In this document: piece by piece, positions 15,501 through 25,550 of the stretch
Numbering within the stretch: position 1 is the first letter of the stretch
Layout: every line of letters begins with the position of its first letter
Source: Brugia malayi
Lineage: Eukaryota; Nematoda; Chromadorea; Rhabditida; Onchocercidae
DNA: 64,000 nucleotides
Assembly: GCF_000002995.4 (NCBI RefSeq)
Contig: NW_025062476.1
Coordinates: 8,492,501-8,556,500 of the forward strand
Direction of reading: 5' to 3'
The notes under the pieces: model-generated
Told to the model about the DNA's origin: nothing
Databases searched by the model: none
Seen by the model: only the letters and a program-made list of their open reading frames with translations
Program-made: the position numbers and the translations under genes

Positions 15501-16039
15501 GAGTTCGTGATTGTTACAGTGGCTGGTTTCCATCTTCATATGTTCAGCAAGTAGCTCTTGTTTATTAATTTTGGAAGGAAGAAAACTCTTTTTCAGCAGC
15601 TCTTCATATTATATAACTTTTCTCGTCGATATCGTTCATTTAAATAATGTGTATGGCAATGTCATTTAGGAATTTGAAGAAATTCTTTAATTTTGTTTCC
15701 ATTTGATCTCTTGCAACAAAATTTCTCAGGTACTCAATGATCATGTTCGAGCAAAAAACTATCGGCAGCGTTTACGTGTCATTCAGGTTATCTTCATTAT
15801 GTTTTCCTATAAATGTGCGAGTATTGAAATGGAAATTATGAACAACCAATCGAAAATTCCAAAAATCTGAATTTTTTGCAAAGTTCATTCATTTTTAGGC
15901 AGCTGCTGATTTTCGTTTCCATCAAAAGCAAATGAAAATAGGAACTGAAGAAAATGCTCGCCATATAATGGAAAGATTTCGTCGATTGAGTAACACAAAA
16001 AGTGCACTAAAAGATTTGAAATCAAATCAAACATGTTAA
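508..16039 (+). CDS. ephx-1: Ephexin-type Rho guanine-nucleotide exchange factor (DH-PH-SH3)
   Basis: Predicted to load GTP onto Rho-family GTPases at the cortex, as ephexins do downstream of Eph receptors. Exons: 508-644, 1365-1446, 1912-2030, 6740-7525, 7726-7825, 7895-7980, 8418-8580, 9460-9573, 10348-10558, 10649-10792, 10969-11165, 11352-11449, 11543-11666, 11743-11904, 11995-12142, 12220-12307, 12846-12998, 13156-13360, 13695-13792, 13888-14049, 14300-14378, 14450-14515 (or 14521), 14968-15126, 15245-15386, 15483-15550, 15730-15786, 15899-16039. Phases agree at every junction, giving about 1362 residues. The N-terminal half is basic and Ser-rich with proline runs (RPKPPPPIKP, KPKIKPPPPP). 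LYQIY is at 754-758. DH is about 856-1055, with EVITSEASYLRS and LMLPMQRVTRYPLL; PH is about 1085-1225; SH3 is about 1243-1297 (ending GWFPSSYV), followed by a basic tail. The DH-PH-SH3 order fits the ephexin family. The acceptor at 10346 is weak, and a further 5' exon is possible. Confidence 0.93.
12519..12574. repeat. GC-rich inverted repeat (hairpin) inside an ephexin intron
   Basis: Within the AT-rich intron 12308-12845 a sharply GC-rich stretch folds back on itself. GCTGACCC (12529-12536) pairs with GGGTCAGC (12556-12563), and pairing continues outward, with mismatches, to CTTGT/ACAAG at the ends. The loop contains GTGGCCAC, itself a palindrome. The function is unknown: it could be a hairpin RNA or a degenerate transposon end. 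Confidence 0.55.
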
Positions 16040-16120
16040 AAAATATTGATATATGCCATTTTGTCTACTTTATTGTTGTGAACCAAGTGATAAAGAGAAA
16101 TTTGAGAGTGAAGCCAGGTC

Positions 16121-16126
16121 AATAAA
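16121..16126 (+). terminator. Polyadenylation signal of the ephexin gene
   Basis: AATAAA lies 82 bases after the TAA stop that ends at 16039, which is a normal spacing for a short nematode 3' UTR. A second AATAAA-like site near 16665 could give a longer transcript. Confidence 0.6.
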
Positions 16127-18044
16127 ATATGGATAATCTATTCATTAAGGAAGCAGGTTCTGCAGTTCGTGGTTATAAGATTTTCAAGTAAGCTTAGCAT
16201 TTATCTTCACAGAACAGGACTTCTAATTTAATTAACGGGTGTCTGCAATTATCAGGAGACTTGAATTATCATATCTGAATCGAGTTGAAGAATATATCAT
16301 CCTCTTTACAGAGTTCAAAAAGGCCTTAGGTTTCTGTTACTAATTGGTATTGACATCGAAGGTTTCAAAGAGTATTTTAATTAAACATTTCGTAATCTCT
16401 GATCATCATATCTTCTATACGGTTATTTCTTGGATTCAAAAAGTTGCGAAATTTTTTTATCTCATAATTTGCTCTATATGATCTTAATTGGTTTGCATAT
16501 TTAATTTGTATAGCTGTTGTTATCTATATAATCTTATCCAGATCGGACGTTATGATTTCTTAGCTCTTGAGGTGACCGTTAAATTAATGTTAAATTTAAG
16601 ATGAGTGAAGGATAAATGGTAGCTCCCTTAAATATATTGTAGGAAATGTTTGAGAAAAAAATTTAAATAAATATTTTTCCTTGCTCGCTATCACATGCAT
16701 ATCGTTTTTTATCAGTTATGTGTCTTATCCAGTTTTCTGCCATCGAAATTTCACTTTAAAAGGAATGAATGCTTTATAAAACTTTTATATATTGTGTATT
16801 CATGTAAACCTGTGAACTCGCATACTATACATTGCAAGTGCAATATTATTTTTTTATTATAGATATAACAAAAATCTAATGTTACGGAGCGCTTTTTGTC
16901 ATTACTATGTATTCGTCAATTTTATTACTTTCCATGTACGAATTATATTAGGATTAAAGTGCTGTTTTATTTTGCGTTAAAGGAGAGTAAACATCGGTAA
17001 TTAAAATATGAACTATGCTTTTGACAATAAGATTTGAAAATCACCAATTGTATGAATGTTGCAAAACGATTACAGGTCGCTAGGGTTTTCTAGCAAACAC
17101 TTTCTAGTCCAGAATATTTTTCAAAATTGAGTAAGACAAGTGGTCCTACGATTTGCTATACATTGAGGGAAGGAACTATTAAAAGTTAATACCAAATATA
17201 CGCTATGCAGGTAATACAATTCGAAGAACTGATGGAATAAATTGAATTAAAATGAATAAAGAAAGAAACTACAGCTTATGTACCTGCAGAATGATACTTC
17301 TTGGTAGAAAACGATCACAATATATATACAGTGAAGATAATATGTCACATACAAAATTTATTTCATGGTAGAAAAAATAGCAGTGCCAAGTAAGGCCTTA
17401 TGATTTTAGGCCAAATAACGGACTAAGACCTTGTGGATCTTGCAATACTTTTTATTGTTGTAACAGGTGTCTTTCTTCTATGCTGCTGTGATTAATGTAT
17501 TACAGAATTGATTGAATTGTTTACTGATGTTGGCAAATACAACAAAAATGATGAATAAAAAGTTCTAAGAGTTCACTGCTTGCCAACAGATATATAAAGG
17601 ATGGGAAATAGATGACACACATTTGCTTTATTAGTAAGGAATGAGATATCATTCGAATGTTTTGGATTAGCATTTTTGGATTTTTGGACTTTGTATTTCG
17701 AAAGAGATAGTATGGACTTTTGTTGTTATTCAAATTTAATTTAATGAATATAAATCTAGAAATATTTTCTTCATTTTTAATCCAGTGAAAATATAGCATA
17801 CGGAGAAAAATGTTAGTTAGGTATCCAAAAAAAAAGAATTATTATTAGTTCTAGCTTTTTAATTTACCATTTCAATAGGTAAGTTTTTTTCGAAGTAGTT
17901 CGAAGAAAGAGATAAAATATTCGTTCCAACTTATTTTTCTCTGTTCCTATAAGATTGTAGATAAAAAAAAAATCGTTAGCTATGTATTTGTCGTCTTTGC
18001 GTAACAAAATTAAGGCCTATCTTTTTTACTTTCAAAATTTGATA

Positions 18045-18050
18045 TTTATT
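18045..18050 (-). terminator. Polyadenylation signal of the tail-anchored protein gene
   Basis: TTTATT on the plus strand reads AATAAA on the minus strand, 29 bases beyond the stop codon at 18079. Confidence 0.55.
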
Positions 18051-18078
18051 TTTAAAACAATAAAGATTACATAGAAGT

Positions 18079-19176
18079 CTATGGAAAAATTTTAAAGCCA
18101 GTGAGCAAGATAACAACTGCGGCAATTGCCGCCATCAAAAAAAATATTCCCATTATACCTGATATCACCATGCATGTTTTTTGCGCAGTTGTATATTTGA
18201 TCTCTGAAAGTATAATCTAGAAAAAAACGAAGATATTATGGCTATATTACAATTTATTAGTTCAGAATTTTGATGTTACGATATAAATGCATTTTGTATT
18301 AGCAGAGTTAAAATTAACGCTGTCAAGTTCTCAATTTCTATGTTAATCGTTTTAATCTTCTTGATAATATTCTATAATGAAAGTAGTACCCACCTTCTTC
18401 TTCATCTTCATCAACCTAAATAGCAAGAACATTTTAGAATAGAAACTTCAAAAAAAGTTAAAGTAAAAATACAGATGAGGGAAGAACTCTAGAAAAGGTG
18501 CTGGCATAATTATTTCTATCTCTTGACTTTTGCTAAACTTTTTGATAAACCAACAAATAAAGAATGGCTATAAAATGGAAATATGTTGAACAAATTATCA
18601 TTGAAAAATAAATAACCAACCAGCGTCTTCTTTGGATCTTTTCCCTGCGCTGCTTTTTTAATAACTTAAAATGCCAAAATTATTTTGGTGCAAAGAATTT
18701 GAATTTTTAGCGCACATCTCCAATCGAATATAAATATGAAAATTATTTGCTTAGCCTTTCGTGAATCAATTTAAGTCGAAATATATACTGAAAACAGCAA
18801 ACATGTTTTGATAACAAATGCAAACTTGAAGATCCTATTTGAGCAGATCTTAATTCTGTTCGGTCTTGTGAAGCTTGGCCTGGAGTAATTGTTGGAAGAA
18901 TTTGCTGTGGTTGAGGTGGCGGTGGTGGCAGAGCATTTGCTGGCCCCAAATCTTCGTATTTATCACCCATCTGAAACATAAGTTTCATCCAGTTTTCTAA
19001 TTCTTGCAAAACCTGGAAGGTTTTAGATAGAGAGAAATTAAAATCGCATTCGAAACCACAGCTCTATGAGTATGACAGAAGATAAGTGAATGATAATCAA
19101 CCAACTGTTTCTGCTGTTGATAATAATAGTTCCAATTTATTTTGTTCAGTAATTTATATACATTATCAATTCTCAT
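18079..19176 (-). CDS. Unrecognised tail-anchored membrane protein, 150 aa
   Basis: Five exons join with matching phases: 19176-19102, 19012-18826, 18664-18621, 18415-18394 and 18203-18079. I do not recognise the family. Residues 1-47 look helical or coiled (YYYQQQKQL, then WMKLMFQMGDKYEDL). A run of five prolines at 54-58 follows, then a polar linker, a basic stretch (KKAAQGKDPKKTL), an acidic patch (VDEDEEEE) encoded largely by a 22-base exon, and one hydrophobic segment at about 122-145. Only about five residues (FKIFP) follow that segment. This is the layout of a tail-anchored protein facing the cytosol, as in SNAREs or mitochondrial or ER adaptors, but no SNARE motif is visible. The acceptor at 18665-18666 (TTTTAAG) is weak and the start ATG is the first in frame; a longer 5' end is possible. 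Confidence 0.62.
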
Positions 19177-21140
19177 TACGATATTCAACCAAAATTTGCA
19201 TATTAAATTTGTGAAATATTAAATAGACGAGCGCATAAAGTGGAAAAGCCGAATAAAATAGAAGGTATCTAGCAAAAAAATAGTGAAAAGGGTAGCAGGA
19301 TGAGAAAAGAAAGGAAGAAAACGAAGTATGAAAGGTTAATTTAATTCTATAAAACTTATTTCAAGGAAGTCTGTCAGAAAGATTCTTTACTTTTTATTGT
19401 TCATGAATGAGCAAGGATGTGTGAAATTTAATTTTCTTTCATTGCACTTCCTTCCGCTCTGTCTTTAAAAGTGAATGTTGTCTCCGTTCACTTACAAAAT
19501 AAATGAGCCTGGATTCATTGTCCAGCCCTTTCCTATGCCCATTCTTTCCAGTTGCAGCTCTCTTATTCGCTTTCATTTTTAATAATTTTGAAATGAAATA
19601 GTATCGGTATCTTCGCCTTTTCATTAATACCACTCTTATCATTTCTGATTTTTTCAAATTTGGTTTTTTTTTTTAAAACGAATTAGTAAAATTTCACTTA
19701 TGACGAATAAATAAAGCTTACAATCATCAATTGGCAAAAAACTTTAAGAACGTTTTTCCAAGACTTTGAATTCCAGGAAATTGAAAGATGCTTTAGAAAC
19801 TCTTAAACTACCTGAATCAATCAGTTAATGCTTTATAGGAAATGTGTTAAATAAGTTTGTACTCGTTTCTTTTTTATTTAAACTTTATAATTTAATATTT
19901 AATATTCATCTTTGAAATGTGCTGTAAAATGTTATTAACGACGCATGGAAGGAATTTTTCATATAAAATATGATATAATAAAGATAGCTTCCCATGATAT
20001 GAAGAAATGTTTGTTACCTATTTTCCGAACGTTTCACAATAGATGGATTATTTGTTTTCGTATGACAGCGATCCGTATCATCTGAGTTTATCTTACTAAT
20101 TAGAATATCAGAAGTTTGAATTAAGCGACTGTAGCAATTTCCAACTGAAATTATTGATAATAATCATAATTTATCTGATTAAGTTCAAAATTAAGATTGT
20201 GGACTTAAGCAACATTGAAATCTCGGGATGAAACTGAATCTATCTGTACAGACAAATATAAATTATGAAGCAACTGTCGCTTGAACTACTGAGAATCAAT
20301 CACTCTTCCAACGTTTAAGGCTAATTTTATTTAGTTTGCGGAACATATCTAACTTGACTATTTCATCACATCGCTTCCATTCTTTAATTATAGTATTTCT
20401 CAGGTCATCTCATCTTATTTGGATTGCATCAATTTTTTGTGAAATGAACACACTGTATTTGATAAAAGTTATAATCCATAGATCGCTTAGTTACTTATTA
20501 TAATCAGTCTCCAAATCAAGCCAATATCTAAGTTTCAAAGTTTATGCTTTCATTAGTAGCTAAAGCAAATGATAATGGTTCGTGCAGAATTATAATGAAT
20601 AACATTGTTTAATTCACTAATTAATTCATTATTTATGCTCCAAGACACATTCTAACTTCTTTTTTCTAATCTCATTTTTCACTTTTCTATTTTCTGCTTC
20701 TTTTCCATTTGTATTCTCATTTAATAAGAGTTGTTAGAACCTCGAAAGATAAGTAATATAATTGTATAAGTAAAAATCTCTCCGTTTCGTTGTTATTCGT
20801 AAATGAAAAAAAAATTAAGCAATTTGATTCTTTAAAGACTAAAGACAAAAGCACAGTATTATGTAATTCATTAATTAATCATTAAAACAATAATTCATAT
20901 AGTTTGTGAATAAAAGAAGAAAAATCATCGTTGTTTAAGTTATTATAACAATTACTTATTCTCCTTATAGTTCTTTATATAACAACTTTATTTATTGACA
21001 TTTTCTACCACTTTGCTTAACGTATATTTAATTTAGAAGTTTACTTAACCTTTAATTAATTAATCAACTGTTGCTTGAAATTGGTTTTAAATTTCAGAAC
21101 ATTTTGGTGCTTCTATTACTTAACTTCATAAAGTAACAAA
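19177..21140. other. Intergenic region
   Basis: No supported gene. The reverse frame at 19439-19657 (72 codons) lacks splice or family support. A TTTCAG acceptor at about 21092-21097 probably belongs to the small secreted-peptide gene starting at 21141. Confidence 0.45.
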
Positions 21141-21793
21141 ATGTCAAAAATAACATTGAAAAAAATTGGTATTTATTTTCTTCCGTGGCTATTCTCAATC
21201 GTTGTAAATTATTCAACAGCTACAGTAAGTTTTTATTTTTACGCAGAATTCATGCAGAACAAAAATAATATCTGAAATTGAGCATTATAAAACATTTACT
21301 ATTTCACAAGAATATAGCTCTTTAAAACTATGCAAATCAATTCTGAATCCTTGAGACAGAGTATAGATGTTTATCTTCAAGGTATAATAGGCTGCTAATT
21401 TTTAATTATCCCTATTTATTATGCTTAGAGAATAGAGTAGAATAATTTCCAAATATCAGCTCTGATTTTAAAATAGGACATTATTTGTTGACAAATAGGC
21501 TTTTGAAATGGTTCTGATAAAAAGTGCTTCAGCATGTTGTCAGTTGAAGACATACAAAATATAAACTTTATTTCATTTTTTTTTAAGAAAACGATATAAT
21601 TACTAGAGGGTTTTCAACATTCTCTATAGCACTTTAGGTTTTAAACAGATTTTACCACTTTGACAATGATGGTACGGTCGACGATGAAGGCACTTCACGA
21701 TGGTTCTTCGCCAAACCAGCTTTTATAATTTCCAAGAAGCAAATGAGTGAACGAATTGTTAATTCATTATTAAGAAATGCATGGATTGGTTAA
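21141..21793 (+). CDS. Small secreted precursor, candidate amidated neuropeptide (PDF-like core)
   Basis: Two exons, 21141-21224 and 21638-21793, join in phase 0 (donor GTAAGT, acceptor CACTTTAG) to give 79 residues. Residues 1-28 begin with a short basic stretch and a hydrophobic core (IYFLPWLFSIVV), fitting a signal peptide. The middle is acidic and aromatic (FYHFDNDGTVDDEG). The last 17 residues are QMSERIVNSLLRNAWIG, directly preceded by Lys-Lys and ending in Gly then stop. That is the standard arrangement for convertase cleavage and C-terminal amidation. The segment IVNSLLRN resembles the core of PDF-type peptides, but spacing differs by one residue and the peptide is short. A TTTCAG site 44 bases upstream of the ATG could accept a spliced leader. 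The alternative is a small secreted protein of another kind. Confidence 0.55.
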
Positions 21794-22605
21794 TTTGTAA
21801 ACTCTACCAGGTTTGAATCATTAATTTGCATTCAGTTACTTTCATAAAATGTAAACATTGCAGTGTAATTATTTATTCAATTTCCATTTTGGTTTTACTA
21901 TGTAGGAATGCATGAGAAACTCAATCGTTTTGTTATTTATTGAAGAGCCAGTAATTTTCGTAATTTTCATATTTATTTTAATACTTCCCTGATTTTGATA
22001 TATCCAATCGAAATTTAAAGCTCATAAGAAATTCTTAAACTCATTTAACTGTCCAAGTTCGTCCATTAAATTCAGGTCATGTTTTAAAATATTTGAACAG
22101 TTACCGACAAACAGCAAAAACGAATAATTTGTTAGAATTTCTAGAGAATTTCTCTTTCTTAGTTACGAGCACTAAATGTGATAAACTTTAAACTCAATCT
22201 GCATTTCTGGAGAAATATTTTGCACTGAAAGTATAAATAATTTTTACCTGATACTCCCAGAACTCAAAAAATTCTATAATTAAAATTATTATTCCTGGCA
22301 TTGTTAGATTAATCTAAATTATGTTTGTTTTAAAGTCATTAAGAATTTCTTTGGTAATTTATTAGAAGAATGCATTCAAGCAGCAAGCAGCAAGCAGCAA
22401 ATATACTCAAGGTAAACGATCAACAAAACAGAGTTCATCTAATAATAAACTCATAGGACTAAGTTTTTGAGTACGAAAGTCCTTTTTAATTAGAATCAAA
22501 ATTTCAGGAAAATGAGCCTTGCAATATAATAAGTAATATAAATATTATGTCTTCACTTATCTATTTCAAAAAATATTGATATCGACAATTTCTAGACCGA
22601 TGCCA
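21794..22605. other. Intergenic region between convergent small genes
   Basis: Contains the 3' ends of the secreted-peptide gene (+) and the coiled-coil gene (-) and a short heptamer repeat at 22378-22400. No coding frame is supported. Confidence 0.5.
22378..22400. repeat. Short tandem repeat, AAGCAGC unit, about three copies
   Basis: Three contiguous copies of a 7-base unit are read directly from the sequence. It is intergenic and probably a minor microsatellite. Confidence 0.7.
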
Positions 22606-23760
22606 TCAAAAAAGCCACTCTTGATTTTCTTGAATTTGATACTGTAAGGAAGCAATTTCTGCTTTCGCACAAAAGATTTGTAATTGAGCCCTGTCTTTCT
22701 CACTTTGCTTCATTTTCTGGCCTGTCAAAAGTAATTGAATAAGGAGGTCAGATATTTGATCCTCGCTCTGCAACTTTAGAAAACTGAAACTAATATGGCT
22801 AAAGATATGTCAAATATAAACTTGAGAAATATTAATTATAGCTTGAAATTAAATTGAATCATATTTAGTTTAAAAAGTTCAAGTGTCTTTTCTAAAATTT
22901 TTAAGAAATTTGGATTCAAAGTTTGAAATTCTCAAGGAAATATGCTTACCATACATAATATGCCTCGCAGTAACTGTATCTTGTTTTCCGTATTCCTCAG
23001 TTCATTTTGCACATCGATGATGCAGTCCGTATTAACAGAGACGGATGAGGTGCTATGAGATGTCACATTCAACTTTCAGAGTTTTTCATTTTTGAAAGAA
23101 ATTAGATTTTTAAATAATTTTCCTCTTTTTAAAATATTTTGCTGTTTTTGGACGAGTATTTCCTATACGAGAATAATGTTAAATAAGATTGAATGGACCA
23201 AGTTGAAGCACTTACTTAACCTGCCGTCCACTTCGGATCAAACATTTCGTGTCGTGAAATTCATTGCGTAAACAGATCAATCGTTCTTGCAAGTCATCAA
23301 TAATTTTGTGATTTCTTCTAGATCTTAAGTTTGGAATCTTGGTATCATTGTAGAAATCAAAAAGAGGTTATTTGAAAATTTTGAATATATAAAACATTTC
23401 TGAAAGTTACAATTTGCAAAAAAAAGGGCTTTAATCGTTTTGAAAAAACAATAAAAAGCACTTGCAATACTTCTAATGCATTAATAGGATATAGAGATTA
23501 TTTAAATCTATTTTGTAGCATAAAGTTATTTTGTGAGTTTTAAGAACTTCTAAGTAAAGTAACTTGTTCCAATCGAACTTAATGAGTCATTTCTTATAGG
23601 CTCAATAAATTAAGGAAAAACAAACGAACCTGATTTTAGTGCAAGCTATTTTCTCCTTCAGACAATTAATAGAGTTGTTGATTTCCATAACTTCATAGTT
23701 TCCAACGCCAAATTTATGTTTTTCTTGGGAACAGTGCAAAATTTTGGTATATTTGAACAT
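22606..23760 (-). CDS. Coiled-coil protein of unknown family, 167 aa
   Basis: Four exons join with consistent phases: 23760-23630, 23317-23216, 23052-22950 and 22773-22606. The start ATG lies five bases after a TTGCAG acceptor (23768-23766), the expected geometry for spliced-leader trans-splicing, so the first exon is likely complete. The product is almost entirely helical by composition, with repeated Leu/Ile spacing and charged residues (NCLKEKIACTKI, IDDLQERLICLRNEF, VQNELRNTENKIQLL, KMKQSEKDRAQLQIFCAKAE), ending QENQEWLF. There is no signal peptide and no membrane segment. It could be a structural or complex-assembly subunit, and kinetochore or centrosomal proteins often look like this, but I cannot assign it to a family. 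The last exon may begin at 22773 or, using the next AG, at 22767. Confidence 0.6.
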
Positions 23761-25250
23761 ATTTTCTGCAACTTTTAATGGAGAAATATAAAAAAATGAA
23801 CTGATTCTGGATAATGTAGAGCTTAGATTTTTAGGAAAATATTTGCGTTAACGAATTTAAAAAGTCTTAGTAATAAGAACTGCAGTGAAAAGCAGAAAAG
23901 TATGATCATTTTTGTGTCTCTTTTTATGATAATTGAGAAATGCCTAGCAAACGGTTTAGCATGATCTACAGAAGTTGTTTTCTCGCTACTGACAATATTA
24001 AAATGATCGCAGCATACAAACCACAGAAACAAACGTTGCCAAAAATTCGCAGTTCCTATCACGTAAAATGTTTCGTTCTCATTTACGATCCAAATCCAGT
24101 AAAGTTCTAATTTGTTTGGTGATATCGGTATCAATATCAAAAGTTACTAGGAATCAGTTTCAAGTACATTCCTGATCCAGCATTCAAATTGTCGGTAAAA
24201 TTCACATTAAATATAGCGCTAAAAAACATACTAAAAAATGATTCAAGAAACAAGCTAAAATGTGATTATGTTTAAAATTAGCACAACTATAATTATGTTG
24301 AACCTTTTCAATAACACCACTCCAACCATTGTTTTCAGCTTATTAAAAATATGAGTGCAATGAACTTTAAGAAAAATTAATGGCCGGTCTAGTTTAATCA
24401 GAAGAAATGTGTAAAATATAATGACCAGATCGACAATCGTTATCTTTATGAAATTTGGATCAAAAATTCAAGGAAACCAGAACGATAAATAATGCTTTTA
24501 AAACAGTTAAACCTAAACAAAAATTGACAAATTATCAAAAAAATAAAAATCGGAATAAATATATCATTCTGTTTGAAAAAGAAAAATTAATTTCTTACAA
24601 TCTAAGGGAACATTATTAAAATATGAATCGCATTTGAAGAAGAGAAATGAAATAAAAGGAAATAACTGGGAAGGAACTGAAGAATATATCCTCATCATAA
24701 TTTTATATACTTTAAAAAGAACACTTGGAAAATAACTCGAATAAATGATGACAATTTAGTAGATATGGCAGTGAAGTAATGGAATTAGAAAGTAATAATC
24801 AAGCAGTAGCAATAAAATACGGGAAAAAAGATCCATTTATTTACAAACATTATCTGACCAGAAGTGGCGAGAAATTCTCAAACATGCAATTAGTAATTTA
24901 AGAATGGATTCATATAATAAAAAATATATTAGTCAAGTTTAATAGAAAAAATGAAGAGAAAATGGAATTAAACACAACTTCTGAAAATTTATTCATAATC
25001 TAAAGAATCAAGAACATCCGAGAAAAATTTAATGGATAAATAGTTTTTCTAAAAAGCGTACTTTTTTCGCATTTACAAGTAACTTGAGCCTCGGGACATT
25101 TTAGAATAGGTGACCTAGTAACTCAAACTAAATATTGCAAAAAGTCAGTAAATATCCAAAAAAAGCATTGAAAGCACTCGAAACTTAGTCAAAAGCGAGA
25201 AAATTACTGAAAACAATGCTGTGAGAATCTTTAAACAATCATTAATATTT
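23761..25250. other. Gene-poor AT-rich interval
   Basis: The longest frame is 105 codons on the minus strand (23823-24140), rich in Phe, Ile and Leu with no splice continuity to either neighbour. Nothing else could be supported. Confidence 0.4.
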
Positions 25251-25261
25251 TCATTTATCAG

Positions 25262-25550
25262 TTATCTTTGATAAATCGCTATGAAATTGCTGATTACATT
25301 GTTTGCAAATATCAAAAAAGGAGCCAAGGTAATCTCCAATTGCACTCTCATAACTTCTGGACAACAAGCAAATCAACATAAAATTAGCTTTTATAGCTAA
25401 TTTTATGGATAAGATGAATGTTCGGTTACCTGCAGCTATTTGAATGGTCAGCGTGTCAACATATATGATCATCATTAATATCGAAGACGCTATCGTTGTC
25501 ATTTCTATCCAGTAATATAACTGAATTTCTTTCAGCAGATCCGATGTCAC
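25262..25550 (-). CDS. Possible 3' end of a membrane protein (two exons, partial)
   Basis: A reverse-strand frame from 25550 (after an acceptor reading ATGACAG) to 25430 ends at a GTAACC donor. A second exon, 25356-25262, starts after TTGTCCAG, continues the phase exactly and ends in TAA. The joined 70 or so residues carry two hydrophobic stretches (SSILMMIIYVDTLTIQIAA and ITLAPFLIFANNVISNF), as in a multi-pass membrane protein such as a chemoreceptor. I could not find upstream exons with confidence. A minus-strand frame near 26148-26030, just after a TTTTAG acceptor, begins with an ATG and a hydrophobic stretch and might be an upstream exon, but its phase link is unproven. It may also be a pseudogene remnant. 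Confidence 0.28.

Larger units (their letters stand above)
16040..18078. other. Intergenic region between convergent genes
   Basis: Holds the 3' ends of the ephexin gene (+) and the tail-anchored protein gene (-). Apart from the polyadenylation signals I see no coding frame with splice support. The 92-codon reverse-strand frame at 17521-17799 has chance-like AT-rich composition. Confidence 0.5.

Noticed and set aside
23823..24140. 105-codon minus-strand frame as an upstream exon of the coiled-coil gene
   Set aside because: The coiled-coil gene already starts with an ATG just after an acceptor, and this frame is hydrophobic, AT-driven and has no donor in the needed phase.
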